Shown here: positions 19,435-29,300 of the stretch, piece by piece
Layout of the letters: each line of letters begins with the position of its first letter
Position numbering within the stretch: position 1 is the stretch's first letter
DNA from: Gayadomonas joobiniege G7
GTDB taxonomy: Bacteria > Pseudomonadota > Gammaproteobacteria > Enterobacterales > Alteromonadaceae
NCBI RefSeq assembly: GCF_000300815.1
Contig: NZ_AMRX01000007.1
Span: forward strand, 310,001 to 374,000
Length of the DNA: 64,000 nucleotides
Reading direction: 5' to 3'
Notes under the pieces: model-generated
What the model saw: the letters and a program-made list of their open reading frames with translations, nothing else
Databases searched by the model: none
What the model was told of the DNA's origin: nothing
Program-made: the position numbers and the translations under genes

Positions 19435-19857
19435 ATGAATTTAAACATTGACCAAGAATCTCGCTTGCCATTGCCTACTACGATTTATCGGATACTAGGC
19501 GATGAAACCAAAAGGCTATCAACCGACATTTCCACAGCACAAGCGATCACATTCAACTTTCGAGATCCGACCTATACGGCTGAAAATGGAGGCTTTCACC
19601 CTGTTGAGATCCGGCTAGAGCAAATCGATGGCCGGTGGAAGATGATATACATAACGGATTTTCAATTTGTGGGCTTTCCTTTCCCTGAACTCATTAAAGC
19701 AATTGACGTGTGCTTCGGCACCGGTCGTTTGTTTCAGTTTGGGCTTCAGGTATTGGCAAAGTTTCAAATGCGAGAAGTGTTCGAGTTGTTTATTCGCAAC
19801 TTCATCACTTATTACGAATTGGGGGCTTATGAGGTTGATATCAGCATAGAGCGATAA
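19435..19857 (+). CDS. DUF2787 family protein
   Basis: A 140-residue protein of unknown function, often found on Vibrio and Alteromonadales islands beside radC-like genes. Signature pieces: ITFNFRDPTYTAENGGFHPVEI and WKMIYITDFQFVGFPFPEL. A frame is open from 19390, overlapping the radC-like gene, but ATG 19435 has AAGGAG 7 bp upstream and fits the family start. It lies 11 bp after the radC-like stop and is probably co-transcribed with it. Confidence 0.88.
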   Translation: MNLNIDQESRLPLPTTIYRILGDETKRLSTDISTAQAITFNFRDPTYTAENGGFHPVEIRLEQIDGRWKMIYITDFQFVGFPFPELIKAIDVCFGTGRLFQFGLQVLAKFQMREVFELFIRNFITYYELGAYEVDISIER

Positions 19858-19881
19858 TCCCCCTAAACCGAATCTCTGGCT

Positions 19882-19988
19882 AACTTCCCAAAATGATAAA
19901 ACGGGAAGTTTCGAGCCCTTTAAAACGGGGACTTAATGTCTAAAAACCGGCTTTAAGTTCCTTTTTTAGTAAAATACCGAAAAAAAGG
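19882..19988 (+). promoter_or_regulatory. Hairpin cluster ahead of the small recombinase
   Basis: AACTTCCC (19882-19889) pairs with GGGAAGTT (19903-19910). CCTTTTTT (19960-19967) pairs with AAAAAAGG (19981-19988), and the second arm contains the AAGGA ribosome site of the recombinase at 19998. Further imperfect copies (GGGGACTTA, TAAGTTCC) lie between. Possible translational control, a terminator for the upstream genes, or recombinase binding sites. Confidence 0.4.
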
Positions 19989-19997
19989 AAGCAACTC

Positions 19998-20558
19998 ATG
20001 TCTGAAGTTCAAGCTGTAAAATCTGAAGAAATGATCCGACTAATTAGCCATTTATTGGAAATCCGCACCAGCCGACAAATGTCTGATGTTTGGAACATTG
20101 GCATAAACCTAGCTCTACGCATTTCTGATTTGCTATCCATCAAGTTTAGCGATATTTGCGATGACCGACTAGTAATTAAGGAGTCCAAAACAGGCAAACT
20201 AGCAAACATTCAGCTTAATGCCAAAACGATAACACGCATTAACACAATAAAACAGCAGCACCCGGACCATATATACGTTTTTCAATCATACCGAAACAAA
20301 CAAGCTCTCAACAACTGCCCTAGACCAATTACTAGAAGAGCCGTATCGATGGCCTTTAGCTCAGTTGGCGAAGAAGTAAAATTGAAGTTAGGCACACATT
20401 CAATGCGTAAAACGCGCGGATATATGCTCTATCAGAAGACTAAAGACATCGGGCGGGTTATGAAGATGCTAAGGCATACGTCAGAGTCGGCGACATTGAG
20501 ATACATCGGAATCACTCAAGATGAAATAGACTGCGACTTTAAGGAACTGGTGCTATAA
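19998..20558 (+). CDS. Short tyrosine recombinase (catalytic domain only)
   Basis: A 186-residue tyrosine recombinase without an N-terminal arm-binding domain, similar in size to FimB/FimE. Catalytic motifs: NLALRISDLLSI (Arg I), LGTHSMRKTRGY (His-x-x-Arg), MKMLRHTSESAT (His) and RYIGI (Tyr nucleophile). A Lys in SKTGKLANI is in the expected beta-hairpin place. ATG start with AAGGAA 8 bp upstream. It is the second recombinase in island 1, so it may resolve dimers, invert a switch or act on a second site. Its target is not visible; the hairpins just upstream are candidates. Confidence 0.9.
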   Translation: MSEVQAVKSEEMIRLISHLLEIRTSRQMSDVWNIGINLALRISDLLSIKFSDICDDRLVIKESKTGKLANIQLNAKTITRINTIKQQHPDHIYVFQSYRNKQALNNCPRPITRRAVSMAFSSVGEEVKLKLGTHSMRKTRGYMLYQKTKDIGRVMKMLRHTSESATLRYIGITQDEIDCDFKELVL

Positions 20559-20633
20559 ATGAGTTCGAGTACTGTTTAACTTGATCAGTACTCGATTCCA
20601 TTTTTTTTTATCTATACATTATTAAAGAAAACT

Positions 20634-21296
20634 CTATTTTTGACTCATACCAAAATTTCTTGAAGGAACTCCGTACACCTTAGTTTCGTATTTTGCTAAA
20701 TAAATTAGCCGATTAAGTACGCTCTTCAAAGAGGCCTCAAAGTCGTTAGACATAGGATTCAACCATGCAACTGGTTCATGAGGGAAATGTACTAACGTTT
20801 GAGCATGTTCGTAGTCTAATTTAAAAGTGGTAGACCAGGCCATTATTATCAAATGGGATAGGCCTCTGCGGTCTCTAAAATTACCGAGTTCATTATAAGA
20901 ATCTTTGTTAACAAAAATGGCAACATGGTAATGCGCACGGTTAGATTCATTTCCAATCTCACGTGCCCACAGGTATTTAAATCCTAATGGATATGTCCGC
21001 TTGCCCTCACGACGTTTTTTAGTTTGATCTGCTTTCAAACGGTATTTCAATGCCTCTATAAATCTAGAGATTGCAAATGTATGGTCTATTGGCGTATCCC
21101 TTGAATATTTGGGTATATGTAAGTCAAACCTAATTACACTTAGTCGTTTATTCTCCTTAAGCGATCTCCCCATTAGTTTATATATGCCATCAAAATATTC
21201 ATATTTGACATTGTATTTTTTATAACACGGTAACGTTTCAACCGGGATACTTTGCAAATATTTATCAATATTGCAATGGTGGTTTTGATTGTCCAT
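20634..21296 (-). CDS. YagK/YfjJ (inovirus Gp2-type) replication protein
   Basis: A 220-residue protein of the YagK/YfjJ C-terminal family, also called inovirus Gp2, members of which initiate rolling-circle-type replication. SVIRFDLHIP (about 53-62) is the first strand motif, AHYHVAIF holds a metal-binding His-hydrophobic-His (H122, H124), and YLAKYETK near the end (Y199, Y203, K206) could provide the nicking Tyr. YfjJ is also carried by CP4-57. The ATG is preceded by AGGAG, which forms one arm of an inverted repeat (21301-21339), suggesting self-limitation of expression. Hairpins at 21380-21446 just upstream are candidate origin structures. Replication activity is inferred from family, not shown. 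Confidence 0.82.
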   Translation of the reverse strand: MDNQNHHCNIDKYLQSIPVETLPCYKKYNVKYEYFDGIYKLMGRSLKENKRLSVIRFDLHIPKYSRDTPIDHTFAISRFIEALKYRLKADQTKKRREGKRTYPLGFKYLWAREIGNESNRAHYHVAIFVNKDSYNELGNFRDRRGLSHLIIMAWSTTFKLDYEHAQTLVHFPHEPVAWLNPMSNDFEASLKSVLNRLIYLAKYETKVYGVPSRNFGMSQK

Positions 21297-21300
21297 GACG

Positions 21301-21339
21301 AACTCCTATAACATTTATTGAATTGCCTCTATAGGAGTT
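21301..21339 (-). promoter_or_regulatory. Inverted repeat covering the ribosome site of the Rep-like gene
   Basis: AACTCCTATA (21301-21310) and TATAGGAGTT (21330-21339) are perfect 10-bp inverted arms. The arm nearest the gene contains its Shine-Dalgarno sequence. It could be an operator or an mRNA hairpin that limits translation. Confidence 0.55.
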
Positions 21340-21379
21340 GTGGTTGAATTATTTTTTAATTTTCGCTGTAACGTTTATT

Positions 21380-21446
21380 GCAATTCATAGCTGCTATGAA
21401 TTGCTATTCGGTTAAGATGCAATAGCACCTCAATAGTGCTATTGCA
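21380..21446. other. Two adjacent perfect hairpins, candidate replication origin
   Basis: GCAATTCATAG-CTG-CTATGAATTGC (21380-21404) has an 11-bp stem and 3-nt loop. TGCAATAGCAC (21418-21428) pairs with GTGCTATTGCA (21436-21446), an 11-bp stem with 7-nt loop. They lie 80-150 bp upstream of a His-hydrophobic-His Rep-like gene, the usual place for a double-strand origin. No coding frame crosses them. Confidence 0.5.
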
Positions 21447-21560
21447 GAGTGTAACTAGCTACCATAGTGTACAGTCCAATACTAGGCATCCCACACTACA
21501 TACCACTACGGATATTATATAAGGCTAGTGTACTTGTATAGTGATGCATCAGAGGTATTA

Positions 21561-21690
21561 AAAACAGCTATTAATAATAATCCGGCAATTAACATGAAAA
21601 GCTCCCCTTTGATTTCCGGCGTCAAGCTCATGGGTGCCCTTGGGATTCCTTTGTCTCGTGCACTAATATTTTTTTGGAGTTAGCTGTTTT
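21561..21690. repeat. Non-coding block bounded by a 10-bp inverted repeat
   Basis: AAAACAGCTA (21561-21570) and TAGCTGTTTT (21681-21690) bracket a block with two CCGG stretches and a T7 run, inside a 590-bp gene-free region (21297-21886). It could be part of the replication/packaging region or an RNA. Nothing else recognisable lies in this gap apart from the hairpins and iterons listed. Confidence 0.35.
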
Positions 21691-21777
21691 ACTACTTAGC
21701 ATTAAGTAAGTGCCTTTCATTCCGCTAAAACCCAATATTTACTTGCCATCCCACGCCAATTCAAACAGAATAGACAC

Positions 21778-21861
21778 TTATTAAATCATCAATAATTAAT
21801 TATTAAATTATCAATAAACACTTATTAAATAGTCAATAAATATTTAGTAAATAAACAATGT
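21778..21861 (+). repeat. Iterons: 18-bp repeats at 22-bp spacing
   Basis: TTATTAAATCATCAATAA (21778), TTATTAAATTATCAATAA (21800) and TTATTAAATAGTCAATAA (21822) recur exactly every 22 bp, and a weaker fourth copy starts at 21844. The spacing is about two helical turns, so a protein would bind all copies on one DNA face. The array ends about 26 bp before the gene at 21887. Confidence 0.7.
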
Positions 21862-21886
21862 AATAGTCAAATAGAGATGGAATATT

Positions 21887-22909
21887 ATGCTTAGTAAATT
21901 TAATAAAATAATGGAAAAATCTAAAAACGTACGTTCGTTTAAATGCCCTATGTTATTTGACATCTACGAACTGCTAACCTTTGAAGAAATATTACAACAC
22001 AGCAACCCTGATCTGCTCGCTGAAGAAATTCTAAGAGTAGAAAATAATAATGATGCTTTGGGAATGCTCACGCACATACAGAATGAGTATTATAACAGTG
22101 ATAAATTCATACAAACACCTGACAATGACAGACTATTAACCTTTGCGATATTATATTTCCGTCAAAATGTACCGCTTAAAAATATAAACCAATACACACT
22201 TGAGCCCACAATTGATATTAGAAATTTTGATTTATTTAATCGAGTAGTTGATAAAATATTCCCATATAGTAAACAGCCCAAATTAAATGTCGACACTCTT
22301 CGCCAAATAGAAAAGGCTTTATCAGCCCCTAAAAGTAACCGAAGCCAGAAAAAAAACGAACTAAGAATCCATTTGAACTTCATATATGATGCTGATGTTT
22401 TAAATTATAATATAACAACTCTAAAAACAGATAAGACCTATTGTCTAAACGAAATCAAAAAAATTTGGAATAACGCGTCGTCACTGGCAGATCCATTCGT
22501 AAAAAAAATAGAATATAAGGATAACGATATGGTCAATTATTATTGGGAAAATATTACAAATGCTATCCATTCTGAACTTTCCTTTAAGGTATCTAATTTT
22601 ACACTTTATGGCTTAGCGACAGACTCTTTTGAAAATAAATACACCTCTCTGGTTTCCCTCATAGATTATTTGTTTTATACCGATAAATCCTTTGCTGCAC
22701 TCGTTCTAAACAAAACTGCAAAAAACTGGAGTCAAAACAAGTTCAGACGAAATAATAAAAACAAAAAGTCATTCCAGTTTTTGATGGACATTACCTTGGA
22801 AGAAAAGATAAAGGAGTTAGCCATTAGAAAAGGTTTAAAAAAGAATGCCCTTATTGAAGAGTTGATTAATGAAGAGCATGCTAAATTAAAAAAGAAGCCT
22901 GAACTGTGA
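21887..22909 (+). CDS. Unrecognised protein, 340 aa, next to iterons
   Basis: I do not recognise the family. The protein is Asn/Lys-rich and soluble, and its codons are AT-rich compared with neighbours, which suggests transfer. The last 55 residues (LDITLEEKIKELAIRKGLKKNALIEELI, given here in part) resemble the helix-rich end of ribbon-helix-helix DNA-binding proteins: a short strand-like piece, then two helices. The ATG (MLSKFNK) has AGATGGA upstream, a weak ribosome site. The iteron array directly ahead suggests that the protein binds its own upstream region, as a replication initiator or autorepressor would. It is the last gene before attR. Role unknown. Confidence 0.6.
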   Translation: MLSKFNKIMEKSKNVRSFKCPMLFDIYELLTFEEILQHSNPDLLAEEILRVENNNDALGMLTHIQNEYYNSDKFIQTPDNDRLLTFAILYFRQNVPLKNINQYTLEPTIDIRNFDLFNRVVDKIFPYSKQPKLNVDTLRQIEKALSAPKSNRSQKKNELRIHLNFIYDADVLNYNITTLKTDKTYCLNEIKKIWNNASSLADPFVKKIEYKDNDMVNYYWENITNAIHSELSFKVSNFTLYGLATDSFENKYTSLVSLIDYLFYTDKSFAALVLNKTAKNWSQNKFRRNNKNKKSFQFLMDITLEEKIKELAIRKGLKKNALIEELINEEHAKLKKKPEL

Positions 22910-22949
22910 AATAAAAACCAGTCCCTTAAGTTATAGGACAAATCGGCTG

Positions 22950-23068
22950 ATGTGGGGGGTCAAAGCCCGCATTATGGAAAACCCACCCATTTTAGTATTC
23001 CAAAATGAATTCCAAGATAGTAAAAAAATATTTAATTTAATTTAAATTCAATCAATTAAAGAGTAAAA
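22950..23068. other. Right end of island 1 with integrase arm-like repeat
   Basis: Gene-free sequence containing TTTTAGTATTCCA at about 22990, the same motif as ahead of the integrase (4231) and after attR (23195). This matches an arm-type site of the integrase on the attR side. Confidence 0.5.
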
Positions 23069-23090
23069 TCAAATCCCCCCGGCTCCACCA
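23069..23090 (+). repeat. Island 1 right attachment repeat (attR, ssrA 3' copy)
   Basis: Identical over 22 bp to 4100-4121 and in the same orientation; sequence identity stops on both sides. Upstream there is no tmRNA body, so this is only the duplicated crossover segment. It is also the left end of island 2. Confidence 0.93.
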
Positions 23091-23097
23091 AATTCAG

Positions 23098-23125
23098 AAA
23101 AAAGACATCCTAGGATGTTTTTTTA
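23098..23125 (+). terminator. Rho-independent terminator after attR
   Basis: A run of A, the palindrome ACATCCTAGGATGT (23105-23118) and then a T-run. It lies 8 bp after the ssrA 3' copy, so it would terminate tmRNA transcription in an island-1-free chromosome. Island 1 separates the present ssrA from it. Confidence 0.75.
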
Positions 23126-23151
23126 TTTAAAATTAGAACTTTATCACCTTT

Positions 23152-23262
23152 TTAGTCCCGTAACGTCCAATAGAATCCACCAGTAACCAAGAAATTTAGT
23201 ATTCCAAAATACATATTAGAGTATTTGGAATACTAAAACGTTGAGTGATTACCATGGCTTTA
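23152..23262 (+). pseudogene. Remnant of a second integrase: promoter and first codons only
   Basis: Homologous by eye to 4190-4308: GTCC/GTCCAA repeats, then TTTAGTATTCCAAAATAC (23195-23212) and its near-perfect inverted partner (23221-23238), then ATG at 23254 followed by GCT as in the intact gene. After that the frame (MALIYITDIF...) departs from integrase and stops within 20 codons. The integrase body has been deleted. Confidence 0.65.
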
Positions 23263-23310
23263 ATATACATAACCGATATTTTTACCTTAATTATCAAACG
23301 ATAAATTATA

Positions 23311-26300
23311 CTAATTAACAGTAAACCACGTTTCCCAATTTGCACTATTAACAACACGTGCTTTTTCCAATGCCTTTGCCAACTTAACCAACTGCTGTTT
23401 TGGATCTTGGTTAAAATCGAGCTTATGTAAACCCCGCTCTACTTCAACTCGCCAATACCCAACCCCCTGATCAAAGGTGATTGTTGATTCATGTCCCCCA
23501 TCAAACTTTAATGTTAAGCTTCTTCGGTGAGGTACTTCATGCTTACCTACAACGTTCAGCTTGGCTTTTTCAGAGCAATTGTATTGTAGCCACGCGGTAA
23601 AAATATCTTGATAGTCGTCTTCATAAACCCAATCGTGTTGAATAGCATAACCAGGAGGTGCTTTTTTATCGGTAAAACAAGTGAATACTTCGATACTTGT
23701 TCTATCGTTTTTAGGTATAGCTGATAAAAATTCACATAACATCATCATACTCGTTGGGCTTTGAATATATCGGTCTGTATATGTTATCGACTGTAATGTA
23801 TTGGTACTAATATGCTTTTCCAAGTTTACATTGGCATTTGTTAAGTGAGTTAATAACCTTTTACCAAACCCGATTAGTGGACCGTTTAACTCACTGAGCG
23901 CTGACACTTCTACTGCCCCAATTTCTTTTTCAGCTTTAAATGAGATTTGTTTTCCAATTATCTCATGAAATTGTTCTGACTGTACCGTTATTTCGTCACT
24001 GACTAACCATTCCTCACCCGGCAATTGTGCTAGCGTATTAGGGTTAGCAATAGTAATATAATGATCACCTCTAATCACTTGAAATACTACGGGGTAATTA
24101 AGTTGAGAGGTATGTATATCTACGCCAATACTTTCTAGTTCAGATAGAAAAGCCCTAACATCATCATTAAATTTAACATCAGGCACAAAAACTTGTACTT
24201 TTATTTGATCCGCTAAATAACTATGAAAGTGTGATTTAAATTGTGCAATTGAAGTATCCCAATCATCTACATTTTTAGATAAAACAAACTTAACGGTATT
24301 CGGCTTACTTCTAATGAACTCACTTAATTTTTCTTTTAATGTACTGGCTACATATTCAACCGGAACGCTAGGCCCCAATAACTGTTGAAACTCTGTCGGT
24401 AAAGCTATATACGCATGTATACCATTCAACCATCCTAAAGCAGCCTTACGATCTAACAAATCTATATCATGTCTCGAGTCAGATTCAAGAAGACACTTAT
24501 GACAATAACAATCACACTCTTCATCACAACCTAATATATTTCGAGCTTTATCAAGTAAATTTTCAATGTTATCTTTTGCAGACGTCGCAAAACCAGCTCC
24601 GCCACTAACCATATCAAAAAGTTGAATCGCATGTGCTTTAGCATCTTTATCAATTAATGTAGGGCGACTGCCATAGCCAACCTCATTCACGGCAATACCA
24701 AGCTCATTGACTAGTGCTTTACGTAACGCAACAGCAAGAGTTACAGCAACCGATTCGTTATTTAAATATTCATTGGTTATTGGATTACGTAAAACCAGCT
24801 CAAATACATCGGTTGTGGTATTATATCCTAAATGTATTCCTTCTAAAATCTTTCCTGTAGCAGTGCATTCTGGTTTACCTTTATCATCTCGCTGAAATTT
24901 AGTTGGCATCGGTGGTCTATGTGGCGTTTCTAACGACAGTGCTTTAGGTAACTCTGATGTGGTTGTCATAGACTCGGCTTTACCACAACTCAAACAAACA
25001 CCATAACCAGTGCCATGTAAACCAGAGCTATGGTGAAATACACTGCCTGTTGTATCACTGATCATAAAGCCAATATCAGGGTTGGGTAGTGGTATGTGTG
25101 TTCCTTTACCCATCACCCACGGTTGTTCTACCGGAACATAATGTGTATTGGCAATATTGTTTGTAGGTTCTCGGTAAAAATCCACCACAAAGCCAGTCGG
25201 CTGAATGACCTTTCTTTGATTATTTAATTTAATAGGTTGAGCACACTCTACGTTAGAGCAAATAATATCATTTTGTTTACTTAAATCGGCTTCATAGCCT
25301 GTTTGCCCGCATTTAGCACAACGCCATGCAACATCAAACTTTTGAGAATCTTTGCCACCATCTACATGAATATTTTGCCAATTAAGAGAAATGCCTGCTG
25401 AGCGATGAACTCGTCCATCTAATACTAACTCAGTACCGGGCGCAAACTCACGAATAGCAACAGCTAAATTGCGACTAGGCATACCACGACTCACGGAAAC
25501 ATTATCTTCCCGTTCAATGCTTTTATCTTTATATTTTTCCTTATCTTGTTGTGTACGTTGCCAATCAATCAATGAATCAACTTTAATGTTTACAACATCA
25601 GTTGGAAATCCATAACCCGGTAAAAAGCCACGTGTTGCTAAATCCCTTAATAGATATTCCTTTATCAACCTATTTTGGTCGCTGTTTAGCCTGTGAGCAT
25701 ATGGCCCTTCTGGATCTATATTCTTTAATTCGCTTGCAATATAGTTATATTCCGCCAACCAACGGTTGGCTAAGTCTTCTATTTTACCAACCGTATCATC
25801 ACGTAAAGATTTAATGGATGAGTTAGCTAGTATTGTCCCTTTTACCAGCAATTTTATCTCTTCAGTTAAACCTGTACTTAAACTATCAACCCAGTCAATA
25901 AACTGTTCATATACAGCTTTTTCAGCCTCACCTTTAAAGTAAAACCACTGCAAATTTAAGAACAACTTCTCTTTACTTGTTGTGCCAATTTTGTCCCTTA
26001 AAAAGATGCCCAACAAAAATGAATTAACATGGCGTTGCACTATTTTTTTAGAGCTAAAAGTAACATTAGGAGCTAAGATTGGTGTAATAAAAGGCCATTT
26101 AGGCTCATTAAATACAAACTGGTCATGAGGGTTGCTTTTACAAATAGTAAAACCGATAGCCCGTGATTCACTTGAACGTCCCGCCCGGCCCGCTCTTTGT
26201 AAATAATTAGCAGGATGTGGGGGCACGTTATTCATCACAACTGCACTAATGCCACCAATATCAACCCCCATCTCCATTGTTGTTGAACAATTTAATACGT

Positions 26301-29300
26301 TCTTTTGTCCGTTTTTAAAACGTTCTTCGTAGCGCTCTAAGTTTTCAGACTTCTGCTGTGCTGAGTGCTCTGCCGTTGTATAATAAAAACCGCCTTCTAC
26401 TGCACTATCGTTAATATCCGTCCATAAATTTTGTTCACGTAAAAGCTTTACCTTTTCATCCTTAGCAATATTTTTTCTAGTTTCTGCCACATACCTAGAA
26501 TTATCTGTACTTGTGTCAAACTCCCAAATCGAAGGCAATGTAACAGACTTACATAAATAACTATCAGGATCTTTATTTGCCGGCATATAAGGCGATAAAC
26601 CTGCAAAAACTGTATCTATTAATTTGTTGGTCACAGGGCAAATATACGCATCTGTAAATAAACTAAATTCAACAGTATTTAAGTTAAGTTGATACTGTTT
26701 TCCTGCATATTCATTTAGTGTACGAGTATTAACTAAAACATCCCAGGCAGACCTTAACCAGGTATTAATTTGGTCCTCTTCACGTTTACCTATGTTATTA
26801 AACTTTGCCGCTTTAATTAAAAGGTTAACGATGCGCTGTTGACGAGCCGTGCCTTTCTTGTATAAAGGCCAACGTTTTACGCTATTCTCATTTTCATCAC
26901 TTGAATCTGGGCTAATTAAAAATTTAGGATAAAAATGCATACCTACCCAGCGAGATATTTCATGTGGTATGTTTACATAGGTATTCTCACGGACATAAAA
27001 ATCCATGCACACTTTTAAATAGTTTTTCCAATCTTGCAGCGTAAAGTTATTTTCCTTCCAAAAATCTGGTACTTTATTGATCAACTCTATTTTAGGGTAA
27101 ACCAACTTTACTAACCCTTGCGTCTCAACGTTATTTCTATTTTTGGGACGACGGGCAACTTCTCGAGTTAATATCATTTCAGAAAGTTTTGTTGCATCAT
27201 TTAATGCAAATACTTCACGGGCAAGGTAATGGTTTTCAAAGGTCATTGATTTTGCGATATTATCGTCGCCTTTTAAAACGTCGATCATTTCCTTCCAGTT
27301 AACAGAGATCGGTTTTAGGCTTGGCTTTGTATTTGATTGAATGGCTACTATATATTGCTCAAGTGCAATAGCATCATCTGGTTTTACCTGCTTAATCGAC
27401 GGTAGTAAAATTTTTAGTGTGTCAATTGGCATTGAACTATAGTCTTTCACTTTTTCAAGAAGCTCAGGATCTATATCCATTTTTTCTTCAAGGTGCTTTT
27501 TAAGCTCTCTAACTAAAGACCCTCTAAAATAAGACCGCTCTGCCTCTTGTTGCATATTCACCGAAATTTTAGCGGTACCTTGACGGCTGTCGGTAAAGGT
27601 GATCAACCTGCGGCCACGTGCAGGCAGCTCATTCGGCCCAAGTTGTTTAGTGTCGCTATCTTTGTCTGCTTCAAAATCTGGGCAATACTCTAAAATTGTT
27701 GGTACAACATTGGTCGCATAAAAAGGCGCGCCCAACATAGCTCGCCTAAGTGCACGTGTATTTTTACCGGTATACCCACAGTTAGAACATTCTTGGTCAT
27801 CTTGTGGTCTTTCTGCTAAAAATATCTCACCTTCATCAAACGTCAGTTTTCCTTCTTTAGTTACACCTATTTTATAGTAACCACTTTCTTCATTTTCATT
27901 AGCACTAAACACAACGGGCTTTGATGTTTTATAGGTTGGTGATTTAGTACGTACATTGAGTTCATCTTGTAATTCGTCTTCCCGCTCCCCTTCGGTAAGA
28001 GCAAACTCATCAACATGACTATTTACCCATTGTTGGATATGTGAATTATTATCATAAACACCAAGTAAATGGGGTTCATTGCATTCTTCGCAAAAAGACA
28101 ATTCAAGCACAGGCGCACCACAGTCACAGCGTGTTCTGTGTTTGGAATATACAGTGCCAAACTGCCAGTTTTCTTTGAGTCCTGACGGTTGTTTATGACT
28201 ACAGTTTTTATCTATACATGACCACAAACCATCTAGTGTTCGTTGAAAATAATGTGCTCTTAGTTTTAAAAATGCTTCGTCATTTGCACTTGGTTTAGTC
28301 GCAGTACAAACATCAAGCCATTGATAAATTTCATCTTCAGTTAAATTAAAATGACTTAGACGCTGTTTAAGTTCATTAATCGTTTTGGGCGGGGTGTTTG
28401 GCTCGGTCAAAATAGCTCGTAACTCAACTGCTATTTCACTAGCTTCTAACGCCTGATACCTTAATTTTGAGATATCAGGATCACGTTTATCTTTTTTCTT
28501 TACCGGAACTATTCCTTCAGGCTCTATTTGTTTTATTTGAGCTAAAGATAGATCTTGTTTGGCTTTTTCTTCTAAAGGTGGTACAACTCGCTGACCACCA
28601 ATAACATCAACTTGATCAACCGAAATATTCGCTAAACTAGCAAGGTACATTTTTAATTTTTCTTCTGCTTTTGAGCCCGCAATGGTTGCTGAAGTTGCGA
28701 CAAACCTAATATTTTCAGGCCTTACTTCAAAAGCTTGCATGACTCGGCGTAATTGTAATGCTAATTCTGCGGCTTGTGAGCCAACATAGGTATGCGCTTC
28801 ATCCAATACAATCCACCGAAGTTTACCTTTAGACTTTTCAATAATGGGGGCGTCGGTTTGCCTAACCAGCATATACTCAAGCATGGTGCCATTAGTTACC
28901 AGAATTGGCGCTGGGTTTTCACGTAAGCCCTCTCGACACATAACCTCTTGTGGTCTCACTTTTTGTTTTTGCTTTTCTTTACCATTCAAATGTTCAGGCG
29001 TTTTACCATTAAACAAACAAAAACGAATATTCCCCTCAAAATGCTGAGTCCATGCGTTTAAACGTTCACGCTGAGAATTAATAAGCGCATTAAGTGGATA
29101 CAAAAATATCGCCCTAACACCTTCAAGTTGCTCTTTTGATTGTTCATACTCTCGATATAAATCTTCCAGCACTGGCACCATGAAACACTCTGTTTTACCA
29201 GATCCTGTACCGCTGGTAATGATCCGCGACTGCACTTTATCATCTAACAGCTCGTTCCATGCTTTATATTGGTGTGCAAATGGGTTCCATGTTTTCTTAA

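Larger units (their letters stand above)
4122..23090 (+). mobile_element. Island 1: integrative element in ssrA with defence cargo
   Basis: The element spans 18,969 bp between the two copies of the ssrA 3' end, with the integrase directly next to attL. Its tail (alpA, radC-like, DUF2787, yfjJ-like) resembles CP4-57 of E. coli, which also sits in ssrA. The cargo between integrase and tail is defensive: a NACHT/STAND-like NTPase-nuclease and a type I RM system. No conjugation or capsid genes are visible, so movement would depend on a helper or on natural uptake. The att repeats are perfect and the integrase, AlpA and replication protein are open, so the element could still excise. Confidence 0.9.

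Noticed and set aside
23060-23090. Second tmRNA or tRNA gene
   Set aside because: Only the 22-bp 3' end is present; there is no T-arm 5' half, acceptor 5' strand or tag frame. It is an att repeat.
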